Source of the DNA: Pontibacter ruber | Lineage (GTDB): Bacteria; Bacteroidota; Bacteroidia; Cytophagales; Hymenobacteraceae | Direction: 5' to 3' | DNA: 64,000 bases | NCBI RefSeq assembly: GCF_023630205.1 | Contig: NZ_JALPRR010000002.1 | Coordinates: forward strand, 860,899 to 924,898 | Shown here: positions 43,850-53,772 of the stretch, in pieces | Layout of the letters: each line of letters begins with the position of its first letter | Position numbering within the stretch: the first letter of the stretch is position 1 | Notes under the pieces: generated by a model | The model's input: only the letters and a program-made list of their open reading frames with translations | Told to the model about the DNA's origin: nothing | The model's database searches: none | Translations under genes and position numbers: made by a program

Positions 43850-44257
43850 ATGGACTTTATCATTAACCTGTTGGTAAGTGCAGGTGTACTGTTGCTGATG
43901 GCTTATATTCTGCCGCAAGTGCATGTTAAAAGCTTTATGACAGCGCTGTGGGTGGCTTTTCTGATAGCCTTGCTGAATGCTACCGTAGGCTTTCTAATCC
44001 GTCTGCCGCTTAACCTGGTAACTTTCTTTCTGCTGAGCTTTCTTGTGCGATTAGTGGTAACTACCATCATCATCAAATTGGTAGATAAGCTGGTCGGAAA
44101 TTTCAGAGTGGATGGCTGGTGGCCGGCTTTGCTCATTGCCATAGCCCTTGCCATTGCCAGCACGCTCGTAGACCGCAGCACACGCGAAGAGGAAATTGAA
44201 GAGCTTGAAAGTTTTAATATAGAAATGCCGATCGAGCAGCTTTACGCTCAGAAATAA
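43850..44257 (+). CDS. phage-holin-4-superfamily membrane protein
   Basis: 135-aa protein with four hydrophobic helices (about 4-20, 28-50, 55-78, 90-108) and a charged tail (STREEEIEELESF). The pattern matches the four-helix membrane family named after mycobacteriophage holins (PF04020), which in most bacteria is chromosomal and not phage-related. No lysis gene is near. The function is unknown. Confidence 0.75.
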   Translation: MDFIINLLVSAGVLLLMAYILPQVHVKSFMTALWVAFLIALLNATVGFLIRLPLNLVTFFLLSFLVRLVVTTIIIKLVDKLVGNFRVDGWWPALLIAIALAIASTLVDRSTREEEIEELESFNIEMPIEQLYAQK

Positions 44258-44270
44258 GCAAACAATTGCC

Positions 44271-44313
44271 AAACAGAAAAGCCTGCTACAAATAGTGGCA
44301 GGCTTTTCTGTTT
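44271..44313. terminator. bidirectional terminator
   Basis: 16-base stem AAACAGAAAAGCCTGC (44271-44286) with GCAGGCTTTTCTGTTT (44298-44313), A-run on one side and T-run on the other. It lies between the convergent holin-like and DUF779 genes and can serve both. Confidence 0.85.
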
Positions 44314-44337
44314 CATGTATACTTGAAAAGTGCTGGC

Positions 44338-44700
44338 TTACAGCACAGGCATGTTTTTCATTTCTTCTTCTGTGAAGATTCTGGAACGGATGATGAAGCG
44401 TAAGCCAAGCGGGATCTCAAGTGAAAAGCTGGAGCCTCTTCCGGGTGTAATATCCAGGGTGAGCTGCGTGTGCTTCCAGTATTCGTACTGGTCGCGGCTC
44501 ATGTAGAAGGGGCACCCGTGCACATACCCCAACAGCACATCGCTGCCGCCAATCTTAAATTCGCCTTCCTCGAAGCACATCGGCTGCGAGCCGTCGCAGC
44601 AGCCGCCACTCTGATGAAACATCAGCGGGCCATACTTCTCCCGTAACTGGTCGATTACTTTGGCTGCCTCTTCGGTTACTTTTACGCGTTCTGTTTCCAT
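44338..44700 (-). CDS. DUF779 protein, aldehyde-dehydrogenase partner
   Basis: 120-aa protein of the DUF779 family, repeatedly found beside acetaldehyde dehydrogenases. It has a conserved cysteine cluster SGGCCDGSQPMC (31-42) and HGCPFYMSRDQYEYWKHTQLTLD. The cysteines could bind a metal or protect the enzyme, but its job is not established. It follows the aldehyde dehydrogenase gene by 63 bases, with a perfect hairpin between them. Confidence 0.88.
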   Translation of the reverse strand: METERVKVTEEAAKVIDQLREKYGPLMFHQSGGCCDGSQPMCFEEGEFKIGGSDVLLGYVHGCPFYMSRDQYEYWKHTQLTLDITPGRGSSFSLEIPLGLRFIIRSRIFTEEEMKNMPVL

Positions 44701-44715
44701 ACGTCAGGTATAAAA

Positions 44716-44746
44716 GAATCCCTGCCTAAAGTATAGGCAGGGATTC
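44716..44746 (-). terminator. hairpin between aldehyde dehydrogenase and DUF779 genes
   Basis: Perfect 13-base stem GAATCCCTGCCTA (44716-44728) with TAGGCAGGGATTC (44734-44746), 5-base loop AAGTA, followed on the minus strand by TTTTATA. Located inside the two-gene unit, it would stop most transcripts after the dehydrogenase and lower DUF779 output. Confidence 0.75.
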
Positions 44747-44763
44747 GTAGCAAACAACTAATC

Positions 44764-46296
44764 TTAAAAGAAGCCCAGCTTGTTCTTGCTGTAAGAAATA
44801 AGCATGTTCTTGGTCTGGCGATAATGGTTGAGCATCATCTTATGCGTTTCGCGGCCAAAACCTGACTTCTTGTATCCGCCGAATGGAGCGTGTGCCGGGT
44901 AGGCATGGTAGCAGTTCACCCACACACGGCCTGCCTGTATGGCTCTTGGTATCTGGTAAATTTCATGGGCATCACGGGTCCAGAGGCCGGCACCTAAACC
45001 GTACAGCGTATCGTTAGCGATAGATACGGCTTCTTCCGGCGTTTTAAAGGTTGTAGCCGATACAACCGGGCCGAAGATCTCTTCCTGGAACACGCGCATC
45101 TTGTTATTACCCTTGAAGATGGTTGGCTGTATGTAGTAGCCATTCTCAAGCCCGTTGTTCAGCCGGGCCACGCCGCCGCCGCACAATACTTCTGCACCTT
45201 CCTGCTTGCCTATGTCCATGTACGACAGGATCTTCTCGAACTGGTCGTTAGAGGCTTGCGCACCCATGGTGGTATCTTCCGCAAGCGGATTACCTACTTT
45301 AATGGCTTTGGTGCGCTGCACTACGCGTTCCATGAAGCGGTCGAATATACTTTCGTGTATGATCAAACGCGATGGACAGGTACAAATCTCTCCCTGATTA
45401 AGGGCAAACATCACGGCACCTTCCACGCACTTATCAAAAAACTCATCATCTGCCTGTGCTATACTTGGCATAAAGATATTTGGCGACTTGCCACCAAGCT
45501 CCATCGTAACCGGAATCAGGTTCTCAGAAGCATATTGCATAATAAGTCGGCCTGTGGTTGTTTCGCCGGTAAAGGCAACTTTGACCACGCGAGGAGAGGA
45601 GGCAAGCGGCTTGCCGGCCTCAGGTCCGAAACCAGTTACTACGTTCAGTACACCCGGTGGCAGCAGGTCCTGTATGAGTTCCATCAGCACCATAATGCTG
45701 GTTGGGGTTTGCTCGGCGGGTTTGAGCACCACGCAACAACCAGCCGCCAGGGCTGGGGCCATTTTCCAGGTAGCCATCAGCAGCGGGAAGTTCCACGGGA
45801 TGATCTGGCCTACCACACCAATCGGTTCCTGCAGGTTTATACTTACCGTATTCTCATCTAATTCAGACATCGTACTTTCATCCGCACGAATAACGCCGGC
45901 AAAGTAACGGAAGTGGTCAATGGCAAGCGGAATGTCCGCAGCACGGGTCTCACGGATTGCCTTGCCGTTGTCTACTGTCTCCACACGGGCCAGGAGTTCA
46001 AGGTTTTTCTCCATGCGGTCGGCAATGTCGAGCAGGATCTTGCTGCGTGTGCCGGCTGAAGTCTTCGACCAGGAAGGGAAGGCACGATGGGCAGCGTCCA
46101 AAGCACGGTCTATGTCTTCTTTGGTACCTCGGGCAGCCTTTGTAAAGGCTTTTCCATCAATAGGAGAGATGTTGTCGAAGTATTCGCCGGTAGCAGGAGC
46201 TATCCATTCACCGCCGATAAAATGCTCGTATCGTTCTTTAAAAGTTGGCCGCTCCAACACAGGGGAGGCTTGCTTTGTTACATCTAAGGTTTCCAT
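44764..46296 (-). CDS. NAD-dependent aldehyde (acetaldehyde) dehydrogenase
   Basis: 510-aa ALDH superfamily enzyme oxidising aldehydes to acids. Catalytic Cys305 is in GEICTCPSR, the general base Glu266 in ELGGKSPN, and cofactor motifs FTGETTTG (242-249) and [10 protein letters not shown] (165-174) are present. The sequence resembles the ExaC/AldB acetaldehyde dehydrogenase group, and the DUF779 neighbour supports that. Divergent from an AraC regulator that probably controls it. Confidence 0.94.
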   Translation of the reverse strand: METLDVTKQASPVLERPTFKERYEHFIGGEWIAPATGEYFDNISPIDGKAFTKAARGTKEDIDRALDAAHRAFPSWSKTSAGTRSKILLDIADRMEKNLELLARVETVDNGKAIRETRAADIPLAIDHFRYFAGVIRADESTMSELDENTVSINLQEPIGVVGQIIPWNFPLLMATWKMAPALAAGCCVVLKPAEQTPTSIMVLMELIQDLLPPGVLNVVTGFGPEAGKPLASSPRVVKVAFTGETTTGRLIMQYASENLIPVTMELGGKSPNIFMPSIAQADDEFFDKCVEGAVMFALNQGEICTCPSRLIIHESIFDRFMERVVQRTKAIKVGNPLAEDTTMGAQASNDQFEKILSYMDIGKQEGAEVLCGGGVARLNNGLENGYYIQPTIFKGNNKMRVFQEEIFGPVVSATTFKTPEEAVSIANDTLYGLGAGLWTRDAHEIYQIPRAIQAGRVWVNCYHAYPAHAPFGGYKKSGFGRETHKMMLNHYRQTKNMLISYSKNKLGFF

Positions 46297-46423
46297 AGGG
46301 TACAGTTTAGTTTGTTTTAACAGAACGAATCTCCTGATAAATGAAATCTAAAACTTATCCTATTGTATCAAAAAATATATCTATAATATCAGAATAGAAA
46401 ATGTGTTTATCCGTTTAAGGTGT
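46297..46423. promoter_or_regulatory. divergent control region for the aldehyde dehydrogenase and AraC gene
   Basis: 127-base AT-rich gap between the start codons of the divergent dehydrogenase and AraC-type regulator genes. It must hold both promoters and the regulator's site. No clean -33/-7 pair could be assigned by eye. An ATG at 46401 leads into a frame that stops after five codons. Confidence 0.5.
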
Positions 46424-47350
46424 ATGCAGGAGAAATTTCAGCTTCAATCCATTCCCGTAAAAAGCGAGCGATCGTTGCAGACGCTCGTAGAAAATCGTTC
46501 AGCTTATACGTTAGAGAATTGCGAGCTCAACGTTTTCGAAACGCACCAGAAAGCATCAAACGTGCGCCTCGTTTTTGAGGATCTGGTGCTTACAAGTATG
46601 CTGCGGGGCAAAAAAGTGATGCACCTGTTCGGCAACGAGGGCTTTGATTACCTGCCGGGCGAGTCGGTAGTTGTGCCGCCCAATGAAGAGATGGCGATCG
46701 ATTTTCCGGAAGCAGGGGCCGGAAACCCAACCCAGTGCATTGCGCTGGCTATAGCCGGAGAGCAGATACAGGCAACGATTGATCTGTTGAACGAGCGCTA
46801 TCCGAAAGAAGATGCTCAGGCAGGCTGGCAAATCGATAAGGATATGTTTCATCTGGTTAACAACCAGGAACTGGCCGAGATCATAAACCGGCTTATCCGC
46901 ATCAGCATCAATGACAAAACAAGAGAAAAGGATATACTGGCGAGCCTGGCTCTGCGTGAGCTGCTGGTGCGGCTCATGCAGACGCAGGCACGGGAGCTCA
47001 TTGAGGCCAACTATAAGCGGCTCTCCAACAGCAACCGGTTTGCGCACATCATACAGTACATCAAAGAAAGTATACGCGAAAAGATTGACGTGGAAAAGCT
47101 CAGCGACAAAGCTTGTATGAGCCGGGCCAACTTTTTCCGTAAGTTTAAAGAGGAGTTCGGCTACACACCTGCCGACTACATCCTAAAAGAGCGAATTCGA
47201 CTAGCCAAGCAGTACTTGCAAAACCCGCTGAACTCTGTTACGCAAGCCTGCTACATGGCCGGTTTCCAGAACCTGAACTACTTTATCCGGGCTTTTAAAA
47301 AGGAGGTGGGCACCACGCCAAAGGCTTTCCAGCTCGCACTGCATAATTAG
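46424..47350 (+). CDS. AraC-family transcriptional regulator
   Basis: 308-aa regulator. The N-terminal 170 residues fit the AraC_N type (PF06719) ligand domain. The C-terminal double helix-turn-helix is at about 218-305 (IDVEKLSDKACMSRANFFRKF and the NSVTQACYMAGFQNLNYFIRAFKKEVG stretch). ATG at 46424 is chosen over GTG at 46403. The divergent aldehyde dehydrogenase is the likely target, with an aldehyde or alcohol as inducer (inference). Confidence 0.88.
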   Translation: MQEKFQLQSIPVKSERSLQTLVENRSAYTLENCELNVFETHQKASNVRLVFEDLVLTSMLRGKKVMHLFGNEGFDYLPGESVVVPPNEEMAIDFPEAGAGNPTQCIALAIAGEQIQATIDLLNERYPKEDAQAGWQIDKDMFHLVNNQELAEIINRLIRISINDKTREKDILASLALRELLVRLMQTQARELIEANYKRLSNSNRFAHIIQYIKESIREKIDVEKLSDKACMSRANFFRKFKEEFGYTPADYILKERIRLAKQYLQNPLNSVTQACYMAGFQNLNYFIRAFKKEVGTTPKAFQLALHN

Positions 47351-47352
47351 TC

Positions 47353-48414
47353 TTAGCTGTACTTAATTCTTTGCCTTTCCTGGCTGCTCTGCATGGCAAG
47401 CTCAATAATCCGAATGGTATTGCGTGCCTGCTCCGGCTTTACTTCCAGTTCTTCCTGACCAAGTATGGCCTGGTACACGTTGCGGTACAAACCCGTATAA
47501 TCACCTGCTTCACTGGCTATGGATCCTCTGAAAGCAAGGCCATGGAATTCAGTGTTCAGTAGTCCCCACAAGCTTTCCGGCTCCACGCCCCAAGTTGGGG
47601 TAAGGGTAGGGAAGAGGCCCGCTTTCAAAGCAGCTTCCTGCACATCCATGCCATACTTAACAAAAGAGCCTTTATCGCCGTGAAGTATAAAATGCGATCC
47701 ATTTTCACGGACCAGCATGCCTGCTTTCAGGATGGTTTTCATACTTTGGTAGTAGAGCACCACTTCAAAATAATCCGGTACCTGAGAACCTTGCCGTTGC
47801 GTTTGGATATCGGCGTATACTTCGAGTGGCTCGCCGAAGAGTACCAGTGCCTGGTCGATCAGGTGTGCGCCAAGATCGTAAAGGATACCCGCGCCCGGAA
47901 GGTTTTCTTCTTTCCAGGTGTTGGGTTTTATGGCATTGCGGAAGCGGTCGAAGTGAGCTTCATATTCCACTAAGTTTCCCAGTAGCTGAGTATCCAACAC
48001 CTTTTTTATCGTTTTAAAGTCGCTGTCCCAGCGGCGGTTCTGGTATACCGTGAGTACTCTTTGCTTTTCCTTAGCCAGCGCGATCAGTTCATCGGCCTCA
48101 GTGCTGGTGATGGTGAAGGGCTTGTCGACCAGCACATGCTTACCGGCCTGCAAGGCTGCTTTTGCCAACGCATAGTGGGTCGGATTGGCTGTGGCTACTA
48201 CCACCAGGTCAATATCTGAATCCTCGAAAATAGCTTGCTCTGTTGAAACCACCTGAGCCTCCGGGTACTGCTGATTGGCCAGGCTTATACTTTCCGGTCT
48301 ATTGGCCTTGATCTTGGTAAGCTTCAGGCCGGGTGCATTGGCGATAAACGGCGCATGAAATAGTCTTCCGGCCATGCCAAAGCCTAGTAAGCCAACATGT
48401 ATAGGCTGTGTCAT
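47353..48414 (-). CDS. Gfo/Idh/MocA-family oxidoreductase
   Basis: 353-aa NAD(P)-dependent oxidoreductase. N-terminal Rossmann motif GLLGFGMAGRLFHAPF (8-23), the conserved lysine motif HVLVDKPFT (92-100) and DLGAHLIDQAL (about 182-192) are typical for sugar or inositol dehydrogenases of this family. The substrate is unknown. Its stop is 2 bases from that of the convergent AraC gene. Confidence 0.9.
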   Translation of the reverse strand: MTQPIHVGLLGFGMAGRLFHAPFIANAPGLKLTKIKANRPESISLANQQYPEAQVVSTEQAIFEDSDIDLVVVATANPTHYALAKAALQAGKHVLVDKPFTITSTEADELIALAKEKQRVLTVYQNRRWDSDFKTIKKVLDTQLLGNLVEYEAHFDRFRNAIKPNTWKEENLPGAGILYDLGAHLIDQALVLFGEPLEVYADIQTQRQGSQVPDYFEVVLYYQSMKTILKAGMLVRENGSHFILHGDKGSFVKYGMDVQEAALKAGLFPTLTPTWGVEPESLWGLLNTEFHGLAFRGSIASEAGDYTGLYRNVYQAILGQEELEVKPEQARNTIRIIELAMQSSQERQRIKYS

Positions 48415-48530
48415 TGTAGTTCTGTATTATGTTCAGCAAGACTGATGGCAGCAGCATATAACGGCTGATACGCTTGCATTTGTGCTAAAATACAGTTTTT
48501 ACCTTACTTTATACATTGGACTAACTTTCT

Positions 48531-49181
48531 TCAGGCTCTCAACAATCTAAAAGCATGGCTCCATTCGTTTTGCAGAAAGCCGGGAATACACCATAGCATA
48601 CACAGCGGTTCGATGGCTCTTGCAGCTTCCACGCCGCCCATATCGGCTACATCGTGGCCAAACTGCTGGAGCACCTGTGTCACATCGTGCTTCGCCTGTG
48701 TACTATTGCCACAGATGAACATGGTTGGCTGCTGGCCCTGAAAATCAGGATTCACCATATACGCATTGCCGATGCTGTTAAAAGCTTTCACAAAATGAGC
48801 ATCGGGGAAAGCAGCCTGCAGTTGTTCCATCAGAGAATGATCCAGGTCGGTAAAGAAATGGAGTACACCATTATCCGGAGCCATGTCTGCAATAGGGTTG
48901 GTCGTATCAATAATTGTTTTTCCGTTCAGGTTGTTTGCTCCGGCCATTTCCAAGGCATTTTTGGCAGCACTGCCTTTTACAGCGAGCACCAGCAACTCAC
49001 CGAAGGCTGCCACGTCTTCAAAAGTACCTGATTGCGCTTTGCCGCCCGTATTTTGCTGCCATTCCTGCAGTTTACTTGGTTCCCGCGAACCAATCATTAC
49101 GTCATAACCATGTCTTAAAAAGCCTTCGGCCAGTACACGGCCGACCGGACCAGAGCCTATGATGCCAATTTTCCTGCTCAT
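48531..49181 (-). CDS. NADPH-dependent F420-reductase-like oxidoreductase
   Basis: 216-aa protein with an N-terminal dinucleotide-binding motif KIGIIGSGPVGRVLAEG (4-20), then VMIGSREPSKL and FVKAFNSIGNAY. This is the family of F420-dependent NADP reductase and STEAP-like domains (PF03807). Bacteroidota generally lack F420, so it more likely reduces a flavin, quinone or small ketone. The ATG is at 49181. Confidence 0.82.
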   Translation of the reverse strand: MSRKIGIIGSGPVGRVLAEGFLRHGYDVMIGSREPSKLQEWQQNTGGKAQSGTFEDVAAFGELLVLAVKGSAAKNALEMAGANNLNGKTIIDTTNPIADMAPDNGVLHFFTDLDHSLMEQLQAAFPDAHFVKAFNSIGNAYMVNPDFQGQQPTMFICGNSTQAKHDVTQVLQQFGHDVADMGGVEAARAIEPLCMLWCIPGFLQNEWSHAFRLLRA

Positions 49182-49559
49182 AATGTAAAAGGTAAAAAGT
49201 TGAAGTATAAACTGAGACTAATTGTCTGCGGGTGAATACAGGCTGATTAGGTAGGTAAGTATAAACTGATAATCTTCAGCGTATTAAAATTACGTTGCAG
49301 CACAAGCATTGGATTCTTGTAAGTTGTTTGAAGTCAACGCTAAATTAATGATGAAGGAATTTAAAGTATAAAGTTGTTGATCCAGTTTATACTTGCTGCT
49401 ACTTAACATAAAGTATATTATCAGTGACACTTAAAATAGATGTTTTACATCGTATATTATAAGTCTTATAATTTATATTATGTTAAGTAAAAGATGTAAC
49501 AATAAGAAAGGGAGGCTAAACTAACCTCCCTTGTCTTTTACTTTCTATTTCTAATCAGC
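49182..49559. other. 378-base AT-rich gap with a heptamer cluster
   Basis: No gene. Five copies of AAGTATA/TATACTT occur within 215 bases (49203, 49257, 49364, 49388, 49411), the densest group in the window. The end holds the terminator of the TPR gene. Confidence 0.8.
49508..49532 (-). terminator. terminator of the TPR gene
   Basis: AAGGGAGG (49508-49515) pairs with CCTCCCTT (49525-49532). On the minus strand it is followed by TCTTATT. It lies 27 bases past the TPR stop. Confidence 0.7.
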
Positions 49560-50693
49560 TTATTGCTTGATCTGTTTTGCAACACGGTCAGCGTCTGCTG
49601 TACGGCCAAGTCTGGTGTATACGCGCTGCAGGTTCTGCAACGTAGCACGGTCTTCTGGCTGTGCTTTAAGAGCTGCCTCAAAGTATGGCAATGCTGCTTC
49701 GTAGTGCTTTTTAGCCTGTGCTTCTAAGCCTTTGCCTTTCTTCTGGTATGTGGCATAGTCCATTTTAGCAGCTTTGTTGTTGAACTCGCTGCCTTTGTTG
49801 TACTCCAGTACACCCAGGTTATAGTGCGCATCGAAGTTGTTCGGATCTATCTCGATCGCTTTTTTGTAGCTGGCATAAGCACCATCGATGTCCTTCTTGC
49901 GCTCCTGCAGGTTACCTTTTACTGCGTAAAGGCTGGCGTTCTTCGGATCTGCTGCGATAGCTTTGTCCAGTCTTGCCATTGCCTCGTCAGCACGGTCGTT
50001 CTTCAGATAGTACTTCAGCTCTTCCTGCATCAGGTATACGCTGTTCGGATGTACTTTCAAGCCTTCCTGTACTGTAGCGAACAACGCGTCGTCTGAAGCC
50101 TGTGTCTCCTGCATCAGCTGGATTTTGGCTTTGTAAACGTCTTCCGTGTTGTGGCCAATGCTGATCAATTTATCATAATATTTGATAGCACCAGGATAAT
50201 CCTGCTTTGCTGTAGAAGCATAAGCTGCGTAAAGTACTGCAGTTGTGTCAGTTGGGTTAACTCTGGAAGCAAGATCATACTTTGCAATGGCCTGGTCCCA
50301 GTTCTGGCTGTTGTGGAATTCTACTGCCTGGTTCAGCACTTGTCCGTACAGCATCTGCAGACGCTCAGGTACCTGCTTTCCAAACTGACCGTCCTTGCCA
50401 TCGATCTCAACCGTCTTGTTGAAAGACTCCAATACAACTTCAGGGGTTTTGTCGTCCACTAGTTTACCATAGATCGGGTTACCGATCATGTCCTGGTAAA
50501 TAACGCCACGGTAGAACCATGTTTTTGCCTTATCCTTTGTTTTTGGGTGCTCAATTGCCTTGTTGATGTCAGCCTGTGCTTTGTCTAAAGTACCATTCTT
50601 ATGGTTTAGAACCGCACTGTTAACGGCTGAGTTCTGGGCTGTAGCAACCGAAATACTTGCGGCGGCCAAGGCTGTCAAAAGTACTTTTTTCAT
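49560..50693 (-). CDS. secreted tetratricopeptide-repeat protein
   Basis: 377-aa periplasmic protein with a signal peptide (MKKVLLTALAAASISVATAQ). At least five TPR units cover about 30-370; the clearest are the segments ASLYAVKGNLQERKKDIDGAY and NNFDAHYNLGVLEYNKGSEF. TPRs mediate protein binding, and the partner is unknown. The lack of AAGTATA heptamers, in contrast to the downstream gap, suggests strong codon selection and high expression (inference). Confidence 0.85.
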   Translation of the reverse strand: MKKVLLTALAAASISVATAQNSAVNSAVLNHKNGTLDKAQADINKAIEHPKTKDKAKTWFYRGVIYQDMIGNPIYGKLVDDKTPEVVLESFNKTVEIDGKDGQFGKQVPERLQMLYGQVLNQAVEFHNSQNWDQAIAKYDLASRVNPTDTTAVLYAAYASTAKQDYPGAIKYYDKLISIGHNTEDVYKAKIQLMQETQASDDALFATVQEGLKVHPNSVYLMQEELKYYLKNDRADEAMARLDKAIAADPKNASLYAVKGNLQERKKDIDGAYASYKKAIEIDPNNFDAHYNLGVLEYNKGSEFNNKAAKMDYATYQKKGKGLEAQAKKHYEAALPYFEAALKAQPEDRATLQNLQRVYTRLGRTADADRVAKQIKQ

Positions 50694-50764
50694 ACTTGTC
50701 TTTTGAAAGGTTTGTGTTTGTTTGTCTAAACGTTTATTAAGTGCACTAAAATTCCCTAATAGTT

Positions 50765-53312
50765 TTACTCAGCCTCCTCCGTTGTTTCTGCGGCGTCTAC
50801 CATATCCTCAGGCTGAAGCGAATCTTCCGCTTTCAGTTCTGACTCGAGCATCACCACTTCTTCCTCGCTCTCCATTTCGATCTTGGCTACCGAAGATATC
50901 TGGTCTCCTTCGTTAAGCTTGATCAGGCGTACGCCCTGTGTAGCACGACCAATAACTCTGATGTCTGCTACACGCAAACGTATTGTTATACCTGAGCGGT
51001 TGATGATCATCAGGTCATCGGAATCCACCACACCTTTGATGGCTACCAGCTTACCTGTTTTATCTGTCACGTTAAGGGTTTTAACTCCTTTACCGCCACG
51101 GTTTGTTATACGGTATTCGTCTAATAACGAGCGCTTTCCGAAGCCGTTCTCTGAAACAACGAGTAGCTCAGTTTCCGAGTTCTCTACACAAACCATACCA
51201 ACTACTTTGTCGTCTGGTCCGGCCAGTGTTACACCGCGTACACCAGCTGCATTACGACCCATTGGGCGTACCTGCGCTTCGTTGAAGCGGATGGCTCTCC
51301 CCGACCCCAGCGCGATCACAATTTCGCTGTTACCGGTGGTCAGCTGCACGTCCAGCAGGCGGTCTCCTTCATTGATCGTGATGGCGTTGATGCCATTCGT
51401 TCTCGGGCGGGAATACGCTTCCAGCACCGTCTTTTTGATCGTGCCCTGCTCGGTACAGAATACCAGGTTATGATTCAGTACAAAGTCCTGGTTTTTCAGG
51501 TCGTGTACATTGATCACCGCACGTACTTTGTCGTCACGCTCGATCTGGATCAGGTTCTGAATCGCACGTCCTTTTGCCGTTTTACCGCCTTCCGGTATCT
51601 CGTATACTTTCAGCCAGAATACGCGACCGAACTCCGTAAAGAACATCATGTGGTGGTGCGTGCTGGCAATGAACAGGTGCTCGGTAAAATCGCTGTCTTT
51701 GGAAGCTGCTACACCTCTGGAGCCTATACCGCCACGGCTCTGGCTGCGGTACTCGCTCAGGGACGTACGCTTGATATACCCTTCGTGAGAGATGGTGATC
51801 ACCATGTTCTCTTCCGGTATCATGTCCTCGTAAGAAATATCGCCTGTAGAAGCTTCAATGCTGGTGCGGCGCTCATCTCCGTAGCGTTCTCTTATCTCAG
51901 AGAGCTCATCTTTGATGATCTGCATACGCAGGCCTTCATCGTTCAGTACCGAAGTTAAGTAATCGATCAGTTTCATGATCTCCTGGTACTCTGCCTGAAT
52001 CTTGTCACGTTCCAGGCCGGTAAGGCGCTGCAGACGCATGTCCAGAATGGCACGCGCCTGTATTTCAGTAAGGCTGAAACGCTCCATCAAACCGGTACGG
52101 GCAATTTCCGGATCGCGCGACGAACGGATCAGGTTGATCACTTCATCCAAGTTGTCGAGCGCAATCAGCAGGCCTTCCAGAATGTGGGCGCGTTTTCTGG
52201 CCTCATCCAGCTCAAACTGAGTTCTGCGGATAACCACCTCATGTCTGTGTTCCACAAAATGAACAATCAGATCTTTCAGGTTCAGGGTCATCGGACGACC
52301 TTTTACCAGGGCCACGTTGTTTACGCCAAATGATGACTGCAGCGCTGTATACTTGTATAAGTTGTTGAGCACCACATTTGGTATGGCGTCACGCTTCAAG
52401 TCATACACAATGCGCAAACCATCACGGTCCGATTCGTCACGCAGGTCAGAAATGCCTTCTATTTTCTTTTCATTGATGAGCGCAGCGGTTTTCTCGATCA
52501 TCGAGGCTTTGTTCACCATGTAAGGGATCTCCGTTACGATGATCTGCTCCTTACCGGATGGCGTTGTCTCGAATGTGGCACGCCCGCGCATAAGTACGCG
52601 GCCACGACCGGTCTCAAATGCAGCTTTTACGCCGTCGTACCCGTAGATGATGCCACCTGTCGGGAAGTCTGGCGCTGTGATGTACTGCATCAGCTCAGCA
52701 ATGGTAATGTCTTTGTTATCGATGTAAGCAATAATGCCGTTTATAGCCTCGGTGAGGTTGTGGGGTGCCATGTTGGTGGCCATACCTACCGCAATACCCG
52801 AAGTACCGTTTACCAGGAGGTTCGGGAACTTGGCAGGCATTACGCTTGGCTCCTTCAGGGAGTCGTCAAAGTTAGGTACAAAGTCTACCGTGTTCTTTTC
52901 CAGATCGGCCAGCAGCTCGTCTGCAATACGCTTGAGGCGTGCCTCGGTGTAACGCATGGCAGCCGGCGAGTCGCCGTCAATGGAGCCGTAGTTACCCTGG
53001 CCATCTACCAGCGGGTAGCGCAGCGACCATTCCTGGGCCATACGCACCATGGTGTCGTATACAGAGGTGTCGCCATGCGGGTGGTATTTACCAAGCACTT
53101 CTCCTACGATCCTGGCAGATTTCTTATAGGCTTTGTTATAGGATACCCCCAGTTCAGACATACCGTACAGCACGCGGCGGTGCACAGGCTTCAGGCCGTC
53201 TCGTACATCGGGTAAGGCTCTGGAAATGATAACAGACATTGAATAGTCGATGTATGCACCACGCATCTCATCTTCAATGTTGATCGGTATTATTCGTTCG
53301 CCTTCGTTCATG
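50765..53312 (-). CDS. gyrA: DNA gyrase subunit A
   Basis: 848-aa type-II topoisomerase subunit that cuts and rejoins DNA. The catalytic tyrosine is Tyr121 in [10 protein letters not shown]. The frame opens with TTG at 53317, but ATG at 53312 ([10 protein letters not shown]) gives the normal start. In the quinolone region ([10 protein letters not shown], 77-86) the residue equivalent to E. coli Ser83 is Thr82, while Asp87 is kept as Asp86. The GyrA box reads SRGGIGS, a weak version of QRRGGKG. The tail is acidic (last 45 residues). Confidence 0.97.
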
Positions 53313-53383
53313 TTCAAGGTCTAAAATAATATAGTATAATAGTTTGTGTATAAAGCTAACTGTGCGATTGCCCGCACACCCGT

Positions 53384-53629
53384 TTAATTTTTATGCGTGC
53401 TTTTGTCGTTGGCTCTTTTCTTTGGAACCTCCCCTTTTTGTTTAGGTAGCTCCTGCCCCATTTTCAGGTGTTGTTTCCGGTAAAAAGGCATGCCTCGATA
53501 TTCCTGCTCGCCGTGCCGATGCATCATGCGCACCTCACAGGAGTAGATGGGACAGGCAGGTTTACAGGAAGTCACAGAAAGGGAAAGCAGCAAGATGCTG
53601 AGTAACAAAAGCAGTCGGGTTGTTGCCAT
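53384..53629 (-). CDS. small lipoprotein
   Basis: 81-aa lipoprotein with signal MATTRLLLLLSILLLSL and lipobox SVTSC (Cys22). The mature part has CPIYSCEVRMMHRHGEQE and a basic C-terminus (KKRANDKSTHKN). Small lipoproteins of this pattern (KPACPIYSC..HRH) are familiar in Bacteroidota but have no assigned function. Metal binding by the Cys/His cluster is possible. Confidence 0.7.
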   Translation of the reverse strand: MATTRLLLLLSILLLSLSVTSCKPACPIYSCEVRMMHRHGEQEYRGMPFYRKQHLKMGQELPKQKGEVPKKRANDKSTHKN

Positions 53630-53772
53630 GTATCATTGGTTAGGAAAGGTGCCTTTAAAACGCTGGCACCTTCACATCCTTATCATACAAAAGTACGAAA
53701 TTTTGCATTAAAATCCCATACCTTTTCCGGATACTTTATCAGCACTGAACTAAGGTAAAAAGGCTTTTTATG

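Noticed and set aside
43850..44257. Phage remnant suggested by the holin-like protein
   Set aside because: The four-helix family is common on chromosomes and no other phage gene, integrase or attachment site is near.
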